Shown here: one piece after another, positions 1 through 6,190 of the stretch | Layout: each line of letters starts with the position of its first letter | Numbering within the stretch: position 1 is the first letter of the stretch | From: an uncultured Pseudomonadota bacterium | GTDB taxonomy: Bacteria > Myxococcota_A > UBA9042 > CAIXZC01 | Assembly (NCBI GenBank): GCA_937884235.1 | Contig: CALGBT010000244.1 | Location: forward strand, 1-6,429 | Direction of reading: 5' to 3' | Length of the DNA: 6,429 nucleotides | Notes under the pieces: generated by a model | Told to the model about the DNA's origin: nothing | Database searches by the model: none | What the model saw: the letters and a program-made list of their open reading frames with translations, nothing else | Made by a program: the position numbers and the translations under genes

Positions 1-187
1 GCCCACCGCCACGGGGACGTTTCCCACAATGATGCCGAAACCGATGGGGATCAGCAGCAACGGCTCAAATTTCTTGACGATGCCCAGCCAGATAAAGACC
101 ATGCCCACGCCAATCATGACGATGTGGCCAACGGTCAGATGAGGGCCAAATCCGGTGTTGCGCAAAAAACTCGTAGAAAATATCCAC
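1..187 (-). CDS. oadB: Sodium-pumping decarboxylase beta subunit (OadB family), N-terminal part, apparent frameshift
   Basis: This is the membrane subunit that decarboxylates carboxybiotin and couples it to Na+ export. Read leftward, the stretch 165-1 encodes FLRNTGFGPHLTVGHIVMIG, then a hydrophobic helix and the segment KKFEPLLLIPIGFGIIVGN, which is the conserved start of OadB/MmdB/GcdB proteins. The natural start is GTG at 187-185, ten bases after the gamma-subunit stop and preceded by a G7 ribosome-binding tract. It gives VDIFYEF, which matches the usual first residues of the family. However, that start is in a different frame from the rest: the T6 run (plus-strand A6, 164-169) carries one base too many for continuous reading. 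A sequencing or assembly error is the simplest explanation; a real mutation or slippage is possible. The only alternative in-frame start near the conserved block is TTG at 165-163, which would lose the conserved start. The gene continues beyond the window. Family assignment is firm; the reading-frame interpretation is less so. Confidence 0.85.
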
Positions 188-197
188 CGCCCCCCCT

Positions 198-710
198 TTA
201 CCCTGCCGTCGTACCGGCGGTACGGGACCGGTAGAAGATGACCTTATGGCCGTTGACAAACGCAGTCGTGGCAACGCCCACAGCCACCAGCTTCACCAGC
301 TTAGGTTCCTCATCAACCAGGACCTCGACTTCTCTTCCCACGGGGAACTTCCCGATTCCGTAGAGGGTGCGGGCCACCTGCACCGCCGCCAGATCGGCGG
401 CTGACACCAGGAGCGGCTTGGTCACTGGCGGCTCGGGAAGCAATTCACCGTCCTCTTCCACCAACTCTGGCACCACCGGTTCGCCAACTTCCTCGTTGGT
501 TGCAGGGACAGCCTCGGAGTCAGGCACCGGACGGCGATATCCGGTGGCAAAAGCCAACACCCTCATAAATCCCATAAGCAGGAACAACCCGACAAAGACG
601 GCCAGAATCCCCACCAGCGAAATCGCCCCAGCCCGGTTCTCAAGCAGGGCGGAAGTACCACCAGAATTGGCCTCCGCCAAGGTCAGCATATATGCCAGTA
701 GCGACGCCAT
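198..710 (-). CDS. oadG: Decarboxylase gamma subunit (OadG-like), extended
   Basis: Encodes 170 residues with the layout of OadG-type subunits, which anchor the alpha subunit to the membrane beta subunit. One hydrophobic segment lies at about residues 28-56 (SLVGILAVFVGLFLLMGFM core), after a short periplasm-side N-terminus. Residues 63-98 form an acidic, proline-rich linker, followed by a soluble domain at about 99-164 that looks beta-rich (EVEVLVDEEPKLVKLVAVGV). Typical gamma subunits are about 80-100 residues, so the tail is long. The call rests on the single helix and on the position between alpha and beta genes, since the sequence itself is weakly conserved in this family. ATG at 710-708 follows the alpha stop TAG by one base, with GGAG (720-717) inside the end of the alpha gene, so translation is probably coupled. 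The order alpha-gamma-beta differs from the gamma-alpha-beta order of Klebsiella. Confidence 0.75.
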   Translation of the reverse strand: MASLLAYMLTLAEANSGGTSALLENRAGAISLVGILAVFVGLFLLMGFMRVLAFATGYRRPVPDSEAVPATNEEVGEPVVPELVEEDGELLPEPPVTKPLLVSAADLAAVQVARTLYGIGKFPVGREVEVLVDEEPKLVKLVAVGVATTAFVNGHKVIFYRSRTAGTTAG

Positions 711-711
711 G

Positions 712-2589
712 CTAGGCTCCGATCGTCAGGAGAACGGCATCTTTACAGACGTTATCGCCAGCCCGATAGAACAGCTTCAGCACCTTTCCAGAGACTGGGG
801 ATGTCAACGAGTTTTCCATCTTCATGGCCTCAAGAAGCATCACCTTCTGCCCCGCCTCCACGGTATCACCTTCCTTGACTTGGTATCTAATCACGACACC
901 GGGCATGGGTGACTTCAAGGGGGTTCCGAGGGTTTCCTCGAGAGCGTTAGCCAATCCAGCCCCGCCATTTCCTGCCGGCGCTCCAACCCCTGCGCCCCCG
1001 GAAATAATGCCCGGGAAGATAGGCGTATCGTCGGTCTGGGCAACGTGGACCTCAAACTCGTCATCACCGATGCGCACCGAGAACGTACTGCTGCGACCGA
1101 GGTCAACCTGCAACTCACCATTCAGTTCACCCGACCGGAGCAACTGGATGAGCCTGTCCTCTCGCCTGACCCGCGCCATGGTCTTCCCCTTCTTCACCTC
1201 CGGAGGCATCTCGGAAACGCCGTACTTCCATTCGAGGAAACGCCGCCCAACCGTGGGATAAAGTGCGTAGATGAGAAGGTCCTTTTCGTCCTTGGCGAGG
1301 TCGCCGATCTCTGCTCTATGCTTCTCCATCTCCGGTTCCAGGATATCACCGGTGCGACATGTGATGGGAGTCTGGCCGTTGGCGTAATCCTTGAGGGCCA
1401 TGGCTCGCACCTCGGGATTCATGGGCAGCGGAGGTGTGCCATAAAGACCGAAGGCGTAGTCCTTCACCTGGGCGGAGATCATGTTGTAGCGGCCAAAGAT
1501 GACGTTCTGCACCGCCTGGGTGCCCACAATCTGGCTCGTCGGAGTGACCAGCGGGCAAGAGCCCAGGTCCGCACGCACTCGCACTAACTCCTCGTAGACA
1601 TCGGCCAACTTGTCCAGGGCACCGGCCTCCCGTAGCTGACTGATGAGATTGGAGAGCATGCCACCGGGCACCTGGTGCTTGAGAACCCCCGTGTCAATAA
1701 CCGCCATCCGGGTATCGTTGATATAGTCTCGGTAGCACGGCGCAACCTTCTCAAGGTCGTCGCTCAACGCGATAATCTTGTCCAGGTCGAGTCCCGTGTC
1801 CCGTGGCGTTCCCAGCATTGCGGCGATCATCGGCTCAATGGCCGGCTGTCCCGTGCGCAAAGCGAATGGGGCCAGCGCACAGTCGATGACATCAACTCCT
1901 GCCTCGGCTGCCCGGTAGCACGACATTGAAGCCATTCCAGACGTGTAGTGGGTATGCAGATGCACAGGCAGGCCCACATCGGACTTCAGCGCACTCACCA
2001 GGTCGAAGGCATCTTCCGGGCAAAGGAGACCGGCCATATCCTTGATGCAGATTGAATCCGCGCCCAGATCCCTGAATTCTTTCGCCTTGTCGACGAAGTA
2101 CTTGATCGTAAACACGTCACCGCCCAGTCGACGACCGGTGAGCGAGTAAGACAACGCTGCCTGAAAGTGCTTGCCGGCCGCCTTGATGGCAGCCACGGCA
2201 GCTTCGAAATTGCGCGGGTCGTTCAAGGCGTCAAAGACCCGGAAGATGTCGATTCCCGTCTCCGCCGCGTACATGACGAAGCTCTGCACCACGTCGTCGG
2301 CGTAATTGCGATACCCGACCGCGTTCTGGCCTCTCAACAACATCTGCAGCCTGGTCTTGGGCGCGGCCTGGCGGATCTTCGCCAACCGGTCCCAGGGGTC
2401 CTCTCCCAGGTAGCGGATGCAGGTATCGAAGGTCGCTCCACCCCATACTTCCATGGAGTAGAGCCCCTCATGGTCCAGCCGCCGAATCAATGGCAGCATG
2501 TCATCCACCCGCATTCTGGTGGCTAGAATAGACTGGTGACCGTCTCGGAAAGTAGTGTCTGTTATCTGTAGCGGAAGTTTTTCGACCAT
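712..2589 (-). CDS. oadA: Biotin-dependent oxaloacetate decarboxylase alpha subunit / pyruvate carboxylase subunit B type
   Basis: Cytoplasmic carboxyltransferase that moves the carboxyl group of oxaloacetate to biotin, giving pyruvate. The 625-residue product has the full family length. Residues 8-20 (QITDTTFRDGHQS) open the carboxyltransferase TIM barrel and include the metal-ligand Asp11. IKDMAGL supplies the probable carbamylated lysine, Lys183, and HLHTH at 210-214 the metal-binding histidines. VTPTSQIVGTQA at 348-359 belongs to the barrel-adjacent active site. A Gly/Ala/Pro linker (about 529-547) leads to a biotinyl domain at about 556-624 with EAMKM, biotinylated on Lys590. The adjacent gamma and beta genes favour the Na+-pump role over a cytosolic pyruvate carboxylase, for which a biotin carboxylase gene would be expected and none is seen here. 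I chose ATG 2589 because GAGG (2602-2599) lies nine bases upstream. An in-frame TTG at 2598 would add three residues. Confidence 0.93.
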   Translation of the reverse strand: MVEKLPLQITDTTFRDGHQSILATRMRVDDMLPLIRRLDHEGLYSMEVWGGATFDTCIRYLGEDPWDRLAKIRQAAPKTRLQMLLRGQNAVGYRNYADDVVQSFVMYAAETGIDIFRVFDALNDPRNFEAAVAAIKAAGKHFQAALSYSLTGRRLGGDVFTIKYFVDKAKEFRDLGADSICIKDMAGLLCPEDAFDLVSALKSDVGLPVHLHTHYTSGMASMSCYRAAEAGVDVIDCALAPFALRTGQPAIEPMIAAMLGTPRDTGLDLDKIIALSDDLEKVAPCYRDYINDTRMAVIDTGVLKHQVPGGMLSNLISQLREAGALDKLADVYEELVRVRADLGSCPLVTPTSQIVGTQAVQNVIFGRYNMISAQVKDYAFGLYGTPPLPMNPEVRAMALKDYANGQTPITCRTGDILEPEMEKHRAEIGDLAKDEKDLLIYALYPTVGRRFLEWKYGVSEMPPEVKKGKTMARVRREDRLIQLLRSGELNGELQVDLGRSSTFSVRIGDDEFEVHVAQTDDTPIFPGIISGGAGVGAPAGNGGAGLANALEETLGTPLKSPMPGVVIRYQVKEGDTVEAGQKVMLLEAMKMENSLTSPVSGKVLKLFYRAGDNVCKDAVLLTIGA

Positions 2590-2629
2590 CGTGTCCAACC
2601 TCGCCCCTTGAGCCCCAAACCCACACGAT

Positions 2630-2643
2630 GCACAACGTCGTGC
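2630..2643. promoter_or_regulatory. Imperfect palindrome, candidate operator in the oadA leader
   Basis: GCACAACGTCGTGC is a 14-bp dyad in which six of seven base pairs match around a central ACGT; the one mismatch is A2634 against C2639. It lies just downstream of where transcription from the candidate leftward -10 box would begin, and 41 bases before the oadA start codon, a position where a repressor would block transcription. No known operator is recognised, and chance occurrence in GC-rich DNA is possible. Confidence 0.25.
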
Positions 2644-2658
2644 CCATCAATTGGCGCC

Positions 2659-2687
2659 ATCATAGCGCGAAAGTCAAACTCTTCCAG
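2659..2687 (-). promoter_or_regulatory. Candidate sigma70 promoter for the decarboxylase operon
   Basis: On the minus strand, TATGAT (2664-2659) matches five of six bases of the -10 consensus. The -35 position 17 bases upstream holds CTGGAA (2687-2682), only a half match. Start of transcription would fall near 2652, leaving a leader of about 63 bases. The poor -35 suggests weak or activator-dependent expression, if this is the promoter. Confidence 0.35.
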
Positions 2688-2714
2688 ACAGTTTTTTGAT
2701 TGCCCGAACCTTTC

Positions 2715-2743
2715 TTGACCCTCTTGCCGCGCCAACGTATCAT
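2715..2743 (+). promoter_or_regulatory. Sigma70-type promoter for the lipoprotein-metallopeptidase operon
   Basis: TTGACC (2715-2720), a 17-base spacer and TATCAT (2738-2743) match five of six -35 bases and five of six -10 bases at the optimal spacing. Transcription would start near 2750, giving a leader of about 68 bases before the ATG at 2818. An A/T tract (T6 at 2691-2696) sits upstream, between this promoter and the leftward candidate, and could act as an UP-like element. Confidence 0.6.
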
Positions 2744-2804
2744 CTGGCTTGCACAAGGTCCTGCGGCAGAGACCCCTTACAATGCTCTTGCCCTGGCTCC
2801 TGAA

Positions 2805-2810
2805 GGGAGG
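2805..2810 (+). promoter_or_regulatory. Ribosome-binding site deciding the lipoprotein start
   Basis: GGGAGG lies seven bases before ATG 2818, and the protein read from that ATG begins directly with a signal peptide. This rules against the in-frame TTG at 2749, which would place 23 extra residues before the signal. Confidence 0.8.
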
Positions 2811-2817
2811 AGAGTCG

Positions 2818-5025
2818 ATGCAATCAAGAACGGTTTTGCTGGCCGCATTTTGTGCCTCCTTGCTGTGGGTCGCTTGCAGTTCTACCACACCGAAACCCAG
2901 CCTCGATGCCCACGCCGACGGTGAGACCTTCTCTGATCTAGTTGGCGATACCGCAGACCCGGGTGATGAAGGGGTCCGACTTCCCGAGGACGCGGCCCCG
3001 GACCAACACTCGATTGATGACCAGGGTCCCGATGCCTGCGTCCCCGTCTGCTCTGATGGAGCCGAGTGTGGAGATGACGGCTGTGGCGGGAACTGCGGTA
3101 CTTGTGACGAAGTGCTCTTCTGTCTCGAAAGCACGTGCGTTGAATGCTTGGGCGACGACGACTGTGCCATCGACCATAGCTGCCTGGAGAACACCTGCGT
3201 GCCCCTGGGCTGCCCCACCGTGCCATGTGATAATGGCCTCCTCTGCCTCGAGGATACCGGTGAGTGCGTAGCCTGCCTCGCCGCCGCGGATTGCCCGCCC
3301 TTCAACGCTTGCTCCGACCACGTGTGCGTTCCCCCGCCCACCTGTGAGTCCTCCAAGGACTGTCCCGATAACACCGTCTGCGACAAGACCCTGGGTTACT
3401 GCTTTGAATGTGTCACCGACGATGACTGCCCGGAGGACCACCGCTGCATCGAGACGAAGCTCTGCGAGCTGATTCTCTATTGCGGGTCGGACAAGGAGTG
3501 TAAAGAGCACGACAAGGTCTGCGATCTGGCCATCGGAGAATGTGTTGATTGCCTCTCCGACCTGGACTGCTCAGATGCCTTCTACTGCCTGGGCAGCAGC
3601 TGTCTGGCTGATGTCTGCGACCAGAATGGTGCCTGGCCGGCTTGCATTGACGGCAGCGTCGCAGCATGCAACACCAATGGCAGCCTGCTTGAGGTCATGG
3701 AGAAATGTCCCGAAGAGACCTACTGCTCCGAGGCCACCTGCCATCCCTGGCTGTGTAGTCCCGATGCCGCTGGTTGTGCCGGCTCAGTTGCGTACGTTTG
3801 CAACCAGGATGGTAGCGGATTCGCCGAGGAAACCGACTGTGCCGAAGATGACGAAGCCTGCTCCGGAGGCGAATGCAAGCCTGTGGTCTGTGAGCCCGGA
3901 CAACCAGTCTGCCTTGACCCGCTGACCCTGGTGACCTGCTCTGAAAGTGGCACCGATTTCGTCAGTGAGCCGTGTGGCGACGGCTTCTTCTGCCATGACG
4001 AAAGTGCCACCTGCGTGGGCTGGGTCTGCGTCCCCGATGTCAAGGGATGTGACGGCGAAACCTCCCTCACCTGCGACCAATTCGGCACCGCCTGGGGCAG
4101 CCCCGTGGAATGCAATGCCGATGGGCTCTTCTGCGAGGATGGCGAGTGCGTTGCGTGCGACCCCGCCTGCGGCAATCGAGAATGTGGCCCCGATGCTTGC
4201 GGCGGCACCTGCGGCACCTGCGAGGCTCCCACCAGCTGCCTGGCCGGATATTGCGAGGACCAGACCTGCCCGACGCCCTGCAACGGCAAATCCATCGAGG
4301 CCTTTCTCTGCGGCATCGACGTCTGCTACCCGGACCTTGTGGGAGCCACCGAACTCGCCGCCCCCCAGGGCGACCCCTTCGACCAGATGTTCAATGTTCA
4401 GGCCAAATACGGCGACGATGGCAATGACCTCGTTCCCAACAATGCTCCCTCCTTTGCCATCATGGCCACCGGCAAAATCGCCAACACCCAGCACAACGAC
4501 GAAATGGCCCCGAACCAGTGTGGGGCCGACCCCATCAAGCAGGGAAATAGTTGTGACGCGATTACGGGCACTTTGAACCTCACGGCCCCTGCCGGAGCCA
4601 CGGGCTTCAGTATCGACTTCGTCTTCCTCACGAAAGAGGTCGAGGTTCAGCAGCCCTTCGACGACCGGTTCTACATCCTCATGAACGCTCCCGTGACCAC
4701 CAATGGCCAGACCTGGGTGATCAACTTCATGAAGTGCCTGCCCAACGTCGAGCCAGATTTCGCCGTTGAGGGGGTAAGCTACTGCTACATCAGGGCACTC
4801 AGCGGCTTCGCCGTGAATCCTTCGCCCCTGAATCTGGCCGGCACCGCCTTTGTCGGTTCCACGGCGTGGCTGCGCACCTCCTGGGAAGTTGCGCCTGGGG
4901 AGCAATTCTCGCTGACCTTCCGCATCGCCGACTGGCAAGACGGAAAATACGATTCTGCGGCCGTCATCGACAATTTCAACTGGATCTTCACCCCGGTCAC
5001 TCCCAAGACAGAGCCCCTGCCATGA
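2818..5025 (+). CDS. Large cysteine-rich modular surface lipoprotein
   Basis: Encodes 735 residues; the exact function is not recognised. Residues 1-20 are a signal peptide ending in LLWVAC, so Cys20 is the likely lipidation site; Trp at -3 is unusual. An acidic low-complexity spacer covers about 21-73. I count 72 cysteines between 74 and 503. Two CGDDGCGGNCGTC-type modules (about 74-96 and 447-468) bracket the rest. Between them lie C-x5-C-x5-C-x4-C knots (about 110-127, 153-170 and 245-262, with looser copies at 176-195 and 198-216), then four repeats of about 45 residues (267-313, 313-358, 358-404, 404-447). Residues about 500-731 have few cysteines and resemble choice-of-anchor/lectin-like beta sandwiches (FVFLTKEVE, PFDDRFYIL, AAVIDNFNWIF). 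Such proteins are typical of the Myxococcota envelope, where adhesion or binding is a plausible role. Its stop overlaps the next start (ATGA). Confidence 0.88.
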   Translation: MQSRTVLLAAFCASLLWVACSSTTPKPSLDAHADGETFSDLVGDTADPGDEGVRLPEDAAPDQHSIDDQGPDACVPVCSDGAECGDDGCGGNCGTCDEVLFCLESTCVECLGDDDCAIDHSCLENTCVPLGCPTVPCDNGLLCLEDTGECVACLAAADCPPFNACSDHVCVPPPTCESSKDCPDNTVCDKTLGYCFECVTDDDCPEDHRCIETKLCELILYCGSDKECKEHDKVCDLAIGECVDCLSDLDCSDAFYCLGSSCLADVCDQNGAWPACIDGSVAACNTNGSLLEVMEKCPEETYCSEATCHPWLCSPDAAGCAGSVAYVCNQDGSGFAEETDCAEDDEACSGGECKPVVCEPGQPVCLDPLTLVTCSESGTDFVSEPCGDGFFCHDESATCVGWVCVPDVKGCDGETSLTCDQFGTAWGSPVECNADGLFCEDGECVACDPACGNRECGPDACGGTCGTCEAPTSCLAGYCEDQTCPTPCNGKSIEAFLCGIDVCYPDLVGATELAAPQGDPFDQMFNVQAKYGDDGNDLVPNNAPSFAIMATGKIANTQHNDEMAPNQCGADPIKQGNSCDAITGTLNLTAPAGATGFSIDFVFLTKEVEVQQPFDDRFYILMNAPVTTNGQTWVINFMKCLPNVEPDFAVEGVSYCYIRALSGFAVNPSPLNLAGTAFVGSTAWLRTSWEVAPGEQFSLTFRIADWQDGKYDSAAVIDNFNWIFTPVTPKTEPLP

Positions 5026-5186
5026 GATTAGTTCTTCTCGTATTCACCGCAATGGCCTTGTTCGGCGCCTGCGCCAGAGAAGGCCTGCGGCCGGTCCTCT
5101 CCTATCCCCGGGACATTGTTGCCCCCGAGGCCGATGATGCCCTGGACCAGACAACCTACGAAGAGGCCTCGAGCGACAACCCATGA
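5022..5186 (+). CDS. Small putative lipoprotein
   Basis: A 54-residue product beginning MRLVLLVFTAMALFGAC, a compact lipoprotein signal with one Arg, a hydrophobic core and Cys17 as the probable lipidation site. Phe occupies the -3 position, where Leu is usual. The mature part is only 38 residues, acidic and probably unstructured (EADDALDQTTYEEASSDNP). Ala at +2 gives no inner-membrane retention signal by the enterobacterial rule, so an outer-membrane or surface location is likely. The start codon overlaps the upstream stop and the stop overlaps the downstream start, both as ATGA. There is no good ribosome-binding site, so translation probably depends on coupling to the large lipoprotein gene. 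The overlaps on both sides and the clean signal sequence argue for a real gene. No family is recognised; it might be a subunit or assembly partner of the large lipoprotein. Confidence 0.65.
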   Translation: MRLVLLVFTAMALFGACAREGLRPVLSYPRDIVAPEADDALDQTTYEEASSDNP

Positions 5187-6112
5187 CACTGTCAATGAGT
5201 GGCCTGATTGCCGCCTCGAAACGTCACAGCAACGAACTTCGAAGGCTGAGCAAGGAACCGGTTGTGCAGGACGCCGCAATCACGGCAGTGCTCAACGTTG
5301 CCCGGCAAATATGCCAACGGGTGGAAACGGAATGTGCCGCCAATAGGGGGTCGCCAGCCCAGTTGGAGGTCCGCTCGAAAGAGGCATACGCCTGGTTTGC
5401 GTTGCTCTCGGAAGAGGTCCACGTGCAACTGCATTTGCAAGCTTTGAGAGATGCCCGCATGGCAGCCAGAGATTACCTCGTGGAGACCCGGCAAGATGCC
5501 GAAATCCACCTTCTTCCCATGCGCGGCCTGTGGCGAGCCACTACTCGAAAAGGCATCGTTCAGCATCAGTTCAGCGAGTTGTTTGCCTGCGCCGACCAGC
5601 CCTTCTGGCAGGCTTTCTTCGGGGCCTTTGCGAAGCAGGACATCACTGCGGCCAGACGGCTGCTCAGGGAGATGGCCAACACCGATACGGCGCGGGAATG
5701 GATGACGGCCGTTGAAGAGTGCATCCCTGAGGATGAAGCCGCGCCCCAGGGAGTTGTTTTTGATCTGGAGAGCGTCTTTGCTCGGGTCAATGACCAGTTC
5801 TTTGCGGGGGCCCTGGAGAAGCCGCAAATCGCCTGGACTCGCCGCACCACCCGTAGGACTTTCGGACACTACCAGTTTGCTCGCGACCTCCTTACCATCT
5901 CTCGTTCTCTGGACAGCGAGCAGGTGCCCGATTTCGTCGTCGACTTCATCATGTACCACGAATTGCTGCACAAGCAGCATGGACTCACCCAGAGCGGCAC
6001 TCGGCTCTACGCACACACTGCCGCCTTTCGAACCGACGAGAGGAAGTTCCCCCGCTACCAGGAAGCTACCCAGGCCCTGGCCCAGCTGGCGCGCCGTCGC
6101 CGCCGTCGTTGA
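5183..6112 (+). CDS. SprT-like zinc metallopeptidase domain protein
   Basis: Encodes 309 residues with no signal peptide or membrane helix, so probably cytoplasmic. Residues about 195-295 look like an SprT/YgjP-type metallopeptidase: FDLESVFARVNDQFFAGAL is the usual opening helix, followed by FGHYQFARDLLTISRSL and then IMYHELLHKQHG, with His259, Glu260 and His263 forming HExxH. A third zinc ligand is probably His278 in the AHTAAFRTDERKFP segment. Residues about 106-180 may match the helical region that precedes this domain in many deltaproteobacterial homologues. The alpha-helical N-terminus (1-105) is not recognised. The protein ends in six arginines (304-309). SprT relatives include DNA-protein crosslink proteases, but the substrate here is unknown. 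ATG 5183 overlaps the small lipoprotein stop; there is no strong ribosome-binding site, and Met5 (5195) is an alternative start. Confidence 0.8.
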   Translation: MTLSMSGLIAASKRHSNELRRLSKEPVVQDAAITAVLNVARQICQRVETECAANRGSPAQLEVRSKEAYAWFALLSEEVHVQLHLQALRDARMAARDYLVETRQDAEIHLLPMRGLWRATTRKGIVQHQFSELFACADQPFWQAFFGAFAKQDITAARRLLREMANTDTAREWMTAVEECIPEDEAAPQGVVFDLESVFARVNDQFFAGALEKPQIAWTRRTTRRTFGHYQFARDLLTISRSLDSEQVPDFVVDFIMYHELLHKQHGLTQSGTRLYAHTAAFRTDERKFPRYQEATQALAQLARRRRRR

Positions 6113-6143
6113 GCCACCGGTCTCTCCGCCAAGATGCGCAAAC

Positions 6144-6172
6144 TTGCCAGCCAATATGTCAGGTCTTACAAT
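6144..6172 (+). promoter_or_regulatory. Sigma70-type promoter before the acyltransferase-like gene
   Basis: TTGCCA (6144-6149), a 17-base spacer and TACAAT (6167-6172) give four of six and five of six consensus matches at the optimal spacing. It sits in the 78-base gap after the metallopeptidase gene. Transcription would start near 6179, leaving a leader of only about 12 bases that still contains GAGGTG (6181-6186). The downstream gene thus appears to have its own promoter. I see no clear terminator in the gap, so read-through from the upstream operon is possible. Confidence 0.55.
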
Positions 6173-6190
6173 GGACGAACGAGGTGCACC

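Noticed and set aside
367..912. 181-codon plus-strand frame overlapping oadG and the end of oadA
   Set aside because: It covers the boundary of two well-supported minus-strand genes, and its Ser/Thr-rich translation looks like a shadow.
712..2589. Methylmalonyl-CoA or glutaconyl-CoA decarboxylase alpha subunit
   Set aside because: Those alpha subunits have an acyl-CoA carboxyltransferase fold and a separate biotin protein. This protein has the TIM-barrel DTTFRDGHQ motif with a fused biotin domain.
2749..2783. Second rightward promoter, TTGCAC with TACAAT
   Set aside because: The two boxes are 23 bases apart, too far for a standard sigma70 promoter, and the TTGACC/TATCAT pair nearby is much better spaced.
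2749..2817. Upstream TTG start extending the lipoprotein by 23 residues
   Set aside because: It would bury the signal peptide and lies at the predicted transcription start. ATG 2818 has a strong ribosome-binding site.
2562..3386. 274-codon minus-strand frame across the divergent intergenic region
   Set aside because: It spans both the oadA start and the lipoprotein start, crosses the promoters, and is Ser/Gln-rich without any family features.
3784..4938. 384-codon open frame on the minus strand
   Set aside because: It lies wholly antisense to the cysteine-rich lipoprotein, whose repeats, signal peptide and coupled neighbours are convincing. Its Gly/Ala/Val-rich product looks like the shadow of a GC-rich gene.
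5192..6154. 320-codon open frame on the minus strand
   Set aside because: It is antisense to the metallopeptidase gene, which has an HELLH motif and an overlap with its neighbour. The minus product shows no domain or signal.
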